The notes below the pieces were generated by a model. The model worked only from the letters and a program-made list of their open reading frames with translations. It was not told the DNA's origin and ran no database searches. From Bacteroidota bacterium (GTDB taxonomy: Bacteria; Bacteroidota; Bacteroidia; Bacteroidales; WCHB1-69): 18,543 nt of DNA. A program made the translations under genes and the position numbers. Of this stretch, positions 1-7,478 are shown piece by piece. The DNA lies in the NCBI GenBank assembly GCA_023392945.1, contig JAEWNB010000168.1, forward strand, positions 1-18,543, written 5' to 3'. Position 1 is the stretch's first letter. Every line of letters starts with the position of its first letter.

Positions 1-1275
1 CGGATCATTATAATATTCTTTTTGGGATTTAAGCCCCAGATAAGTAGCAACATTATCCCAAACTTTAGGGTCTGCTCCAAATTTGACACAAAGCCTTTGG
101 GCATCATTAATATGACCGGGACCGGCATTATAGGATGCAGAAACAAACTTCATCTTTTCTACCTCATCTTCAATATCTTTATAAATTCTCTTCATATATG
201 CCAAATGCCTGACCCCTGCACTTATTTGCTCCTCAGGAGAAGAATATTCATCAATACCATACCTGGCTCCTGTTGAAGGCATCATCTGCATAAGTCCAAA
301 ACTGCCACCCATCCCAATAAGATTTGACTGAAATTGTGTTTCTTGAAATATTATGGATGAAACATATCTCCAATCCAATCCATACTTTTCCGAATAATGC
401 TTGATAATTTTATCATAAGGAGATATTTTATTGGATCTGGATTTTTTGAATGTATAATAAATCACTGAGGATTTATTGGAGAGATATTTTTTATATAAAT
501 TTTTATATTTCTTAGTCTTTTTAAAAGAGGCAAGCCATTGGTTAATAGAATTATTGAGTTTAGTGTTTTGATTATTCAAGGTCCACTGCCGCTGATAAAC
601 GGGGCCCATTTGATTAACCATTTTTAAATCGCTGAAAAAAGGGAGCAGCGTGATAGCTTCATTATAGTCACAAACAATATAGTTTACCTCTTTCTTTTGT
701 AATTTATCAAACAACTCTTCTGTTGTTATATTCTTATCATAAACAAAATCCCAGGATTGTGGGTTGGCAAGAGAATCAACCGTCACATTTGGCGGAAAAT
801 GTGAGGGAACGTACAAAATATGAGGAAAAATAGTATCCCGTGTCTCTTTTTCCCGGCCAATCAAAACCGGATATGTATAAGAATGGGGAATTGAATAGGA
901 TAAATAGTAGGATATTATAGGATTTCTTCTATAATCCATGGCAACTAGGTCATATTTATTGGAGAAAACAGCAGCATACGCTACATTGGGATCATTTTCA
1001 ACTATAATATTCACTTTTTTTCCCAAGTCTCTTCCCATCTGCTTAAGTAAATCGTATTGGAATCCAATGGGTGTTCCTCTATAGATAAAATAATCTGAGG
1101 CCTGATAAAAGAGCAAGGCATTTATAGTGTCTCCAACATTTTCAACTTGTTTGTTAAACTTAATTTTCTCTAAGGTACTATCCAGATATTTAAACTCAGA
1201 AAAAAAAATAATAAAAATAACCAGTGATACGGAGGAAACAATAAAAAATAGAGAACTAAATATTTTTCTTTTCAA
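1..1275 (-). CDS. mltF: Membrane-bound lytic murein transglycosylase F, MltF-type, C-terminus beyond left edge
   Basis: A 425-residue open frame runs off the left edge. It begins with a basic N-terminus and a hydrophobic segment (about residues 6-25), a membrane anchor or signal. Residues ~50-265 resemble the periplasmic solute-binding domain of MltF (for example YRGTPIGFQYDLLKQMG). Residues ~285-425 form a lytic transglycosylase (SLT, GH23) domain with probable catalytic Glu312 in IIFQETQF, then SFGLMQMMP and SASYNAGPGHI. The family cleaves peptidoglycan glycan strands to 1,6-anhydro-MurNAc ends. E. coli MltF is about 518 residues, so some C-terminal sequence is missing here. The start is TTG at 1275: the in-frame stop TAG lies at 1299-1297 and no in-frame ATG exists between them. 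It follows the small lipoprotein gene on the same strand by 65 nt and is probably co-transcribed. No separate promoter is evident. The family is sure, the exact start less so. Confidence 0.9.
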   Translation of the reverse strand, partial: MKRKIFSSLFFIVSSVSLVIFIIFFSEFKYLDSTLEKIKFNKQVENVGDTINALLFYQASDYFIYRGTPIGFQYDLLKQMGRDLGKKVNIIVENDPNVAYAAVFSNKYDLVAMDYRRNPIISYYLSYSIPHSYTYPVLIGREKETRDTIFPHILYVPSHFPPNVTVDSLANPQSWDFVYDKNITTEELFDKLQKKEVNYIVCDYNEAITLLPFFSDLKMVNQMGPVYQRQWTLNNQNTKLNNSINQWLASFKKTKKYKNLYKKYLSNKSSVIYYTFKKSRSNKISPYDKIIKHYSEKYGLDWRYVSSIIFQETQFQSNLIGMGGSFGLMQMMPSTGARYGIDEYSSPEEQISAGVRHLAYMKRIYKDIEDEVEKMKFVSASYNAGPGHINDAQRLCVKFGADPKVWDNVATYLGLKSQKEYYNDP

Positions 1276-1340
1276 AATATTGAATTTAGTTACACACTAT
1301 TTTAGCAGCAGGGTTGAGAATGATTTCAAAAAACCAACTT

Positions 1341-1724
1341 TTATTGAGGCATTAACAAAATAACTTTTTCAACTGTCTCTCCAGGAATTAGTTTAATCTG
1401 ACCGGATCCTTCATAGGTTATTTCATTCATATTTTCATCAGTAACAAGTGAAGATGCAAAAACATCAAGCAAGGCTTCGTACTGAAATTGAGTTTCATAA
1501 ACTCCCAGAGAATTTGTTCTCCCTGTGTCTCTTGCAAAATCGGCATAGTTATTTTTCCCGATTTCAACGAAACAATTTTTAACAAGATCACCAGTATCTA
1601 TTCCATTTTCAGAATAATTACAAATTATTCGCACTTTACAAATAGTATCTTTTTTGCATTGCGATGAAAAGAACAACAACACAATGGATGCCAATATTGG
1701 AATTAAAAAAGGAACCTTTTTCAT
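1341..1724 (-). CDS. Small lipoprotein of unknown function
   Basis: This is a 127-residue protein. It has a lipoprotein signal: MKK, a hydrophobic core, and FSSQC with the acylated Cys at residue 23. The mature part is about 105 residues. The segment RTNSLGVYETQFQYEALLDV followed by a C-terminal strand-rich stretch (GSGQIKLIPGETVEKVILL) resembles the carboxypeptidase-regulatory-like beta-sandwich common in Bacteroidota surface proteins, but the match is by eye only. The ATG at 1724 is preferred over an in-frame start at 1802, because the lipoprotein signal begins exactly there and a TAnnTTTG promoter box lies at 1746-1753, inside the longer reading. It sits upstream of mltF on the same strand, so a cell-envelope role is plausible. 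Two further Cys pairs (29/35 and 51) are present. I do not recognise a defined family. Confidence 0.75.
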   Translation of the reverse strand: MKKVPFLIPILASIVLLFFSSQCKKDTICKVRIICNYSENGIDTGDLVKNCFVEIGKNNYADFARDTGRTNSLGVYETQFQYEALLDVFASSLVTDENMNEITYEGSGQIKLIPGETVEKVILLMPQ

Positions 1725-1745
1725 AATGTATTTTTTATATGACTG

Positions 1746-1753
1746 CAAAAATA
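1746..1753 (-). promoter_or_regulatory. Bacteroidota-type promoter for the small lipoprotein-mltF unit
   Basis: The minus strand reads TATTTTTG, a full match to the TAnnTTTG -7 consensus. A TTTG lies 21 nt upstream as a -33 candidate. Transcription would begin near 1740, leaving a leader of about 15 nt before the ATG at 1724. Confidence 0.6.
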
Positions 1754-1845
1754 ATAAAATATTATTCATGAGGGCAAAAAAATAAAAAATTGCTGAACTC
1801 ACTCTATCAGAACAAAAGGATTATCAGCAATTCAATTTTTTGCTG

Positions 1846-1853
1846 TATATTTG
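1846..1853 (+). promoter_or_regulatory. Bacteroidota-type promoter for cyclophilin-pheS
   Basis: The sequence TATATTTG matches the TAnnTTTG -7 element exactly. It lies 52 nt before the cyclophilin ATG, giving a leader of roughly 45 nt. No clear TTTG -33 element is visible. It is back to back with the minus-strand promoter at 1746-1753. Confidence 0.55.
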
Positions 1854-1905
1854 CCAAATTAATTTTTTAAAGGTATAGAATGTTATAACTAATGCTTTAT
1901 ATTCC

Positions 1906-2646
1906 ATGAAGAAAAAAATAACAACAGCACTATTTCTTATTTCCGTAGTAATTTTTATTAGTTGTTCTTCAACAAAGAATAGTGAAACCGTGACTGCCCC
2001 GAAAGCAAAAAACAGCATGGAAGACGAAGCTCCGCAATCTAATAGTGAAAAGAAAATGACGAAAGTATTAATTCAGACAACAATGGGCGACATTACCCTT
2101 GCCCTGTACAACGAAACGCCTCTTCACAGAGACAATTTTATTAAATTGGTCAAAGAACATTATTATGATGGAGTGCTTTTTCATAGAATCATTCAACATT
2201 TTATGATACAATGTGGGGACCCGGATTCAAAAAATGCAAAACAAGGACAGGCATTAGGTAATGGAGGCCCGGGATATACGATTCCCGCTGAATTTGTCAG
2301 CAAACTTTACCATAAAAGAGGAGCTGTTGCAGCTGCTCGTTTAGGAGACAACATAAATCCCAAAAAAGAATCTTCCGGCTCTCAGTTTTATATTGTTGAT
2401 GGTCAGACATTCCCAAAAGAACAATTGGAAGTGCTTGGCATGAGAACTGGAAAAACCCTTACTCAGGAACAGTTGGATTGCTATACAACCATTGGTGGAG
2501 CCCCTCATTTGGATGGCTCTTATACTGTTTTCGGAGAAATTGTATCGGGAATGGATATTGTAGATAAGATCGCGGCACAACCCAAAGATCAAAGAGACAG
2601 ACCAACAACCGATATTAAAATTGTTTCAATGAAAATTATAGAATAA
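1906..2646 (+). CDS. Peptidyl-prolyl cis-trans isomerase, cyclophilin type, lipoprotein
   Basis: This is a 246-residue protein. Residues 1-20 are a lipoprotein signal ending in FISC (Cys20), followed by a polar linker to about residue 50. The rest is a cyclophilin domain that isomerises Xaa-Pro bonds in proteins. Visible family motifs are VLIQTTMGDITLALY, DGVLFHRII with the catalytic Arg94, FMIQCGDP, SGSQFYIV, and GSYTVFGEIVSGMDIVDKI near the end. Between SQFYIV and GSYTVFG there is a roughly 40-residue insertion (from about residue 166) with QLEVLGMRTGKTL and a TQEQLDCY segment, a pattern seen in Bacteroidota cyclophilins. The lipid anchor places it in the periplasm or on the outer membrane. 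It is followed after 34 nt by pheS on the same strand, probably one transcript. The longer distal and N-terminal sequence relative to minimal cyclophilins is normal for this group. Confidence 0.93.
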   Translation: MKKKITTALFLISVVIFISCSSTKNSETVTAPKAKNSMEDEAPQSNSEKKMTKVLIQTTMGDITLALYNETPLHRDNFIKLVKEHYYDGVLFHRIIQHFMIQCGDPDSKNAKQGQALGNGGPGYTIPAEFVSKLYHKRGAVAAARLGDNINPKKESSGSQFYIVDGQTFPKEQLEVLGMRTGKTLTQEQLDCYTTIGGAPHLDGSYTVFGEIVSGMDIVDKIAAQPKDQRDRPTTDIKIVSMKIIE

Positions 2647-2680
2647 ACCGAAACATTAACTAAGAAAATAATTGGTTTTT

Positions 2681-3703
2681 ATGACCTCTATTGAACAACT
2701 TAGAAAAGATATTGATCAATTCACTATAAATAATGCTGAAGACCTGGAAAAATTCAGGTTGCAATTTTTGAGCAAAAAAAGTGAGTTGCAAACTTTATTG
2801 GGTGAAATAAAAAATATACCACCCGAAGAACGCAAGTCTTTTGGTCAAAAAGTAAATGACTTAAAACAAAAAGCACAGCACTATTTTGAAGAACAAAAAG
2901 ATAAAATTGATTCTTCAGTAGTTTACTCAGATCACAATGTTGATGTTACGCGTCCTTCTGACTCTATTGAAGTAGGTTCTATGCATCCTGTTTCGATAAT
3001 TATGAATAAGGTGTGTGATATTTTCGAAAAAATTGGGTTTAGCAAAGTGGATGGACCCGAAATCGAAGATGATTGGCACGTCTTTAGTGCTCTGAACTTT
3101 CCGGAAGAACATCCTGCACGAGATATGCAAGATACTTTCTTTATTGAAATACATCCCGATATTTTGCTTCGTACACATACTTCATCCCTCCAGGTAAGGA
3201 CCATGGAAACTCAAAAACCACCCATCAGAGTTATTTGTCCGGGCAGAGTTTTTCGCAATGAAGTAATTACTTCGCGTTCTCACTGTATTTTTCACCAAGT
3301 GGAGGCTCTCTATGTAGCTGAAAATGTTTCTTTTGCCGAGATGAAACAAACCTTGCTCTATTTTGCACGAATGATGTTTGGAGACGATACTCAAATCAGA
3401 CTCCGCCCCTCTTACTTTCCTTTTACTGAGCCTTCTGCAGAAATGGATATTTCCTGTAGAATCTGCGGCGGAAAAGGTTGTGCGGTGTGCAAACATACAG
3501 GTTGGGTGGAAATTCTTGGTTGTGGAATGGTTGACCCTCAGGTTCTTGAAAATTGCGGAATAGATAGTAAAAAATATTCCGGCTATGCTATTGGAATTGG
3601 TATGGAAAGAATGACTATGCTAAAATTTAAAACTGACGATATTCGTCTTTATTTTGAAAACGATATTCGGTTCCTTCAACAATTTAAATCTGCTACTATA
3701 TAA
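2681..3703 (+). CDS. pheS: Phenylalanine--tRNA ligase alpha subunit
   Basis: This is a 340-residue protein, normal for PheS. PheS pairs with PheT to charge tRNA-Phe in the cytoplasm. The N-terminal ~85 residues are the coiled-coil tRNA-binding arm. The class II catalytic core follows: motif 1 around GFSKVDGPEIEDDWHVF (119-135), motif 2 FRNEVITSRSHCIFHQVE (191-208) and motif 3 GIGMERMTMLKF (305-316). A CxxC-x4-CxxC knuckle at Cys259, 262, 267 and 270 sits just before GWVEILGCGMV. This insertion occurs in many bacterial PheS proteins and may bind zinc. The ATG at 2681 is chosen; an in-frame TTG at 2672 would add only three residues. The gene follows the cyclophilin by 34 nt. pheT is not adjacent in this window, so the two subunits are encoded apart, as is common in Bacteroidota. 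Confidence 0.97.
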   Translation: MTSIEQLRKDIDQFTINNAEDLEKFRLQFLSKKSELQTLLGEIKNIPPEERKSFGQKVNDLKQKAQHYFEEQKDKIDSSVVYSDHNVDVTRPSDSIEVGSMHPVSIIMNKVCDIFEKIGFSKVDGPEIEDDWHVFSALNFPEEHPARDMQDTFFIEIHPDILLRTHTSSLQVRTMETQKPPIRVICPGRVFRNEVITSRSHCIFHQVEALYVAENVSFAEMKQTLLYFARMMFGDDTQIRLRPSYFPFTEPSAEMDISCRICGGKGCAVCKHTGWVEILGCGMVDPQVLENCGIDSKKYSGYAIGIGMERMTMLKFKTDDIRLYFENDIRFLQQFKSATI

Positions 3704-3722
3704 TAAAATACTCATGGTTTTT

Positions 3723-3730
3723 TACCTTTG
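3723..3730 (+). promoter_or_regulatory. Bacteroidota-type promoter for the GT117 gene
   Basis: The sequence TACCTTTG matches TAnnTTTG and lies 20 nt after the pheS stop. It predicts a leader of about 100 nt, longer than for other genes here. No clear -33 TTTG is seen. The 3704-3839 gap holds no obvious terminator for pheS. Confidence 0.45.
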
Positions 3731-3839
3731 TCGGTTTATATAATATTAAGAAAATTAGAGAACAAAAATACCATGTATTATATTTAGCCGTTTTATTTGT
3801 CAAAACAATTAATAAATATCAATCTAAACATCATCAATA

Positions 3840-6800
3840 ATGACAAAACAGTACAAGCTAATTAACAATTTATTAGGCTGGGGCTTAGCGATTTTGGCCT
3901 CTGCTGTTTATCTTATGACCGCCGAACCCACTGCCTCATGGTGGGATTGTGGTGAATATATTGCAACAACTTATAAAATGTTAGTGGGACACCCCCCCGG
4001 AGCTCCTACTTTTCAAATTATTGGCCACTTTTTTTCTATGTTTTCCGGTGGCGATGTTTCTAAAGTTGCTTTATGTATTAATTCAATGTCGGCTATCTGT
4101 AGTGGTTTAACCATTATGTTTCTTTTCTGGACGATTACCATGCTCGGAAAAAAACTTGTTGCCAAATTGGGCGAAATGACCACCGGTCGTCAAATAGCTA
4201 TTTTTGGAGCCGCATTAGTGGGCGCTTTGACATATACTTTCACTGATACTTTTTGGTTTTCAGCTGTTGAAGGTGAAGTTTATGCAATGTCTTCTTTCTT
4301 TACTGCTCTTGTTTTTTGGTGTATTCTTAAATGGGACGAAGAATATGATAAGCCCAAAAGTAATGTTAATCCTAACCGCTGGATAATCCTAATAGCTTAT
4401 CTCATGGGGTTGTCTATTGGAGTTCACCTTTTGAATTTACTTACTTTACCGGCTATCGTTCTGGTTATCTATTTTAAGCTATCACCAAAGGCGACAGTGA
4501 TGGGTGTTGTTCAGACATTGGCTATAATTTCGTTCTTTCTTGGGATCTTTTTTTCTACCGGATATATGCTTGCTATTTGGGCTTTTATAACTACACCCCT
4601 TTTATATCTCTGCTTTAAAAAAGGAACAGTCAAATCTAAAGCTGAATGGGGAGTTTTTCTCTCTCTTGTTCTTTCTTTTGCCCTGATAGGTGTTATTCTT
4701 TACGGAATTATTCCCGGAATTGTCAGTCTTGCCAGTAAATTCGAAATTTTCTTTATCAATTCTATCGGACTACCTTTTAATTCCGGAACCATTATTTTCT
4801 TTTTATTACTCTTCGGACTTGTTGCCTGGGCTTTGATTTATGGATATAAGAATGATAAAAAAATACTTTTGACCGGAGTTTATAGTTTTTTATTACTGTT
4901 AGTCGGATATTCAACTTTCTTTACTCTCGTCATCAGATCTAATGCAAACCCAACTATTGATGAAAATAATCCTGAAGATGCGGTTGCCCTTCTTTCTTAC
5001 CTTAACCGCGAACAATATGGTTCAAATCCTTTTATCTACGGGCAATCATACAATACTAGAGTTATTGATTATGATGATGGAAAACCATTTTATGTTAAAG
5101 ATGAAAAAAGTAAGAAATATATTATTTCTGATCATAAAAAAAGAACAGAATCTGTTTACCTCCCGGAAGAATGTATGTTTTTCCCGAGAATGTGGGATTC
5201 AAATCATAAAAATGAATATGTTAACTGGCTCACGAACCAATATAATTCCGGAAATGCAAAAGACAAAGAAGTACTCCGTTATTTGAAAAAAGGAAAAGTT
5301 CCAACTCATCAGCTAAATGTAAAATTTCTACATTCTTATCAGTTAAACTATATGTATTTCCGATATTTTATGTGGAATTTTTCGGGAAGACAAAATGATA
5401 TTCAGGGACGAGGAGATGTATATAATGGAAACTGGGTATCGGGAATTCCGTTTATTGACGATGCGTTAGTGGGAAATCAAAAAGATTTGCCGATTTCTAT
5501 GGAGCGCCCCGGTCATAATGTTTATTATATGCTTCCCCTTTTGCTCGGACTAATTGGTATTTATTACTATTCCAGGAAAGATGGAAAAAATTCGTTTATT
5601 GTACTGCTCTTGTTTGCTATGACAGGGCTGGCCATTGCATTTTACCTCAACATGTATGCATTTCAGCCCCGTGAAAGAGATTATGCTTTTGCAGCTTCTT
5701 TTTATGCATTTTGTATTTGGATCGGCTTTGGGGTATTCGGACTCTATTCTTTCTTTGACAAAATGAAACGTAAAGGTGTTCAAATCGGAGCTTCTATTCT
5801 GATTACACTTATCTGTATTGGATTGGTTCCCGGAATTCTGGCCAGTGAAAATTGGGATGACCATAATCGCTCAAACCGATATACTGCTTTGGCCATTGCT
5901 AAAAATTATCTCGACTCATGTGCCCCCAATGCTATTCTTTTTACGTTAGGAGATAATGATACTTTCCCTTTGTGGTACGCCCAAGAAGTTGAGGGCTATC
6001 GTACTGATGTTCGCGTTTGTAATTTGAGCCTTTTAAGCACTAGCTGGTATGTAGATCAAATGAAAAGAAAAGCATACAACTCAGAACCTCTTCCAATCTC
6101 TATGACGTGGGATCAATATAAGGACGGAACGCGCGATTTATTAGTTCTTGACCCCGGAAATAATCAATTTATCAATCTTAAAGATGTCGTTAACTATTTT
6201 AAATCTCCTGAATTTGATAATACAAAACAATTAATTCTTATAAGTGGCGATTATCAAAAGAATGGACGGGCAATTCCTGCCAGCTTCTCTCTACCTGTGG
6301 ATAAAGCAAAAGTTTTGGCTAATGGAACCGTTAAACCTGAAAATGATTCCTTGATCGTTGATAAACTGACCTGGAATATGAAAACAGATGGTCAAAATAT
6401 AATTTTTAAAGCCTATATGATTATGATGGATATTTTATCCACCAACAATTGGGAAAGACCTGTTTATTATGCTACGACTACTGGTTCTGAAGCATATCTT
6501 GGCTTGGAAGAATATTTTCAACTGGAAGGACTTGCTTATCGATTGGTACCTATCAAAACTCCACGACCATCAGGAAATGAAATCGGAAGAATTGAACCCG
6601 ATGTGTTGTATAACAATCTAATGAATGTTTTCAACGACCATACCCGTTCAGATAAAGTCAACAATCCCAATGCTCCCAAAAAAGAACCCTATCAATACTT
6701 ATGGGGTGGATTGAATGATCCCCGCGTTTACAACCCTGAAGACAACCTTAGACTTGTTTATCAAATCAGATATATGTACTTAAGACTTGCTGAAAGATAT

Positions 6801-7418
6801 ATTTTAGAAAAGCAATTTGCAAAAGCTGAAGAAGTTCTTGACCAGGGAAATAAAGTACTGGATGATAAAGTAATTCCATATAAACTAACCTACCAGTGGT
6901 TTTATTCCATTACTTCCAATTATTATATTAATGGTTATTTTAAATTAAATACTCCCTCTGGAAATCAAAAAGGAATGAAAATGGCCAATAGAATGTTGGA
7001 TTATCTTATTGAAGATTTCATCTGGTTTGAAAAATGCAACGATCACTCTCTTGCTATTCAATCGGAAAATATAACAAACAATATTACCATTCTTAACCAA
7101 CTTACTACAGTTATTGACGAAGGTCACCTTAAACTTTTACAACCTAAATTCAAACAAATTAAACTTAGTAAGACAGGAAATTCCATGATTGACCTTTGGA
7201 ACGCCAATATTGATCATAATATGAAAAATTTGGAAGAGTCTTATCAATCTATCGGAGAAGATTTTCAAAAACTTCAACAATTAATTAAAGTAGCCCAACT
7301 GACCGGAAATAATGATGTTGCCCAAAAAGCTATGCAAGTGACAGAAAATCAGGTTGCGGTGATGGAGAGAATCAATCCCCAAATTGGAAATATGTTCAGA
7401 AGTTCATTTGTGAGATAA
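3840..7418 (+). CDS. DUF2723 / glycosyltransferase family 117 integral membrane protein
   Basis: This is a 1192-residue protein. The first ~365 residues and residues ~560-670 hold many hydrophobic segments; the C-terminal ~500 residues look soluble. The N-terminus has the family hallmark: after the first membrane helix comes SWWDCGEYIAT (Asp36, Glu39), then GHPPGAPTFQIIG (50-62) and FSAVEGEVYAM (140-150). Acidic residues in the first extracytoplasmic loop are typical of GT-C enzymes that use lipid-linked sugars. A second conserved block is FQPRERDYAFAAS (608-620), and GDNDTFPLWYAQEVEGYRTD begins the soluble part. The family is annotated as GT117, related to protein O-mannosyltransferases, and is widespread in Bacteroidota. 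A role in glycosylating exported proteins at the inner membrane is inferred, not shown. The C-terminus (~950-1190) is helical, with TPR-like character around AEERYILEKQFAKAEEVLD-type sequence. It is transcribed alone from its own promoter and ends at an intrinsic terminator. Confidence 0.9.
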   Translation: MTKQYKLINNLLGWGLAILASAVYLMTAEPTASWWDCGEYIATTYKMLVGHPPGAPTFQIIGHFFSMFSGGDVSKVALCINSMSAICSGLTIMFLFWTITMLGKKLVAKLGEMTTGRQIAIFGAALVGALTYTFTDTFWFSAVEGEVYAMSSFFTALVFWCILKWDEEYDKPKSNVNPNRWIILIAYLMGLSIGVHLLNLLTLPAIVLVIYFKLSPKATVMGVVQTLAIISFFLGIFFSTGYMLAIWAFITTPLLYLCFKKGTVKSKAEWGVFLSLVLSFALIGVILYGIIPGIVSLASKFEIFFINSIGLPFNSGTIIFFLLLFGLVAWALIYGYKNDKKILLTGVYSFLLLLVGYSTFFTLVIRSNANPTIDENNPEDAVALLSYLNREQYGSNPFIYGQSYNTRVIDYDDGKPFYVKDEKSKKYIISDHKKRTESVYLPEECMFFPRMWDSNHKNEYVNWLTNQYNSGNAKDKEVLRYLKKGKVPTHQLNVKFLHSYQLNYMYFRYFMWNFSGRQNDIQGRGDVYNGNWVSGIPFIDDALVGNQKDLPISMERPGHNVYYMLPLLLGLIGIYYYSRKDGKNSFIVLLLFAMTGLAIAFYLNMYAFQPRERDYAFAASFYAFCIWIGFGVFGLYSFFDKMKRKGVQIGASILITLICIGLVPGILASENWDDHNRSNRYTALAIAKNYLDSCAPNAILFTLGDNDTFPLWYAQEVEGYRTDVRVCNLSLLSTSWYVDQMKRKAYNSEPLPISMTWDQYKDGTRDLLVLDPGNNQFINLKDVVNYFKSPEFDNTKQLILISGDYQKNGRAIPASFSLPVDKAKVLANGTVKPENDSLIVDKLTWNMKTDGQNIIFKAYMIMMDILSTNNWERPVYYATTTGSEAYLGLEEYFQLEGLAYRLVPIKTPRPSGNEIGRIEPDVLYNNLMNVFNDHTRSDKVNNPNAPKKEPYQYLWGGLNDPRVYNPEDNLRLVYQIRYMYLRLAERYILEKQFAKAEEVLDQGNKVLDDKVIPYKLTYQWFYSITSNYYINGYFKLNTPSGNQKGMKMANRMLDYLIEDFIWFEKCNDHSLAIQSENITNNITILNQLTTVIDEGHLKLLQPKFKQIKLSKTGNSMIDLWNANIDHNMKNLEESYQSIGEDFQKLQQLIKVAQLTGNNDVAQKAMQVTENQVAVMERINPQIGNMFRSSFVR

Positions 7419-7434
7419 TGACAATCAGTCTTAA

Positions 7435-7463
7435 CGTCCCTCTTAAAAGAGGGATGTTTTTTT
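7435..7463 (+). terminator. Rho-independent terminator after the GT117 gene
   Basis: A stem CGTCCCTCTT/AAGAGGGATG (one G-T wobble, tight AA or TTAAAA loop) is followed directly by seven T residues at 7457-7463. It lies 16 nt after the GT117 stop and 15 nt before the purD ATG, so it could equally sit in a purD leader as an attenuator. Confidence 0.85.
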
Positions 7464-7478
7464 AATAACTTCTTTATT

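Noticed and set aside
22..276. Plus-strand 84-codon open frame at the left edge, and a similar one at 1127-1363
   Set aside because: Both lie antisense to the clearly coding mltF frame and have no recognisable protein features.
1725..1802. Longer start at 1802 for the small lipoprotein
   Set aside because: It would bury the lipoprotein signal behind 26 residues and overlap the promoter box at 1746-1753.
2672..2680. TTG start three codons before the pheS ATG; likewise TTG at 14378 for feoAB and 10274 for fRMsr
   Set aside because: An ATG follows immediately in each case and matches the family start; for feoAB the TTG lies inside the promoter box.
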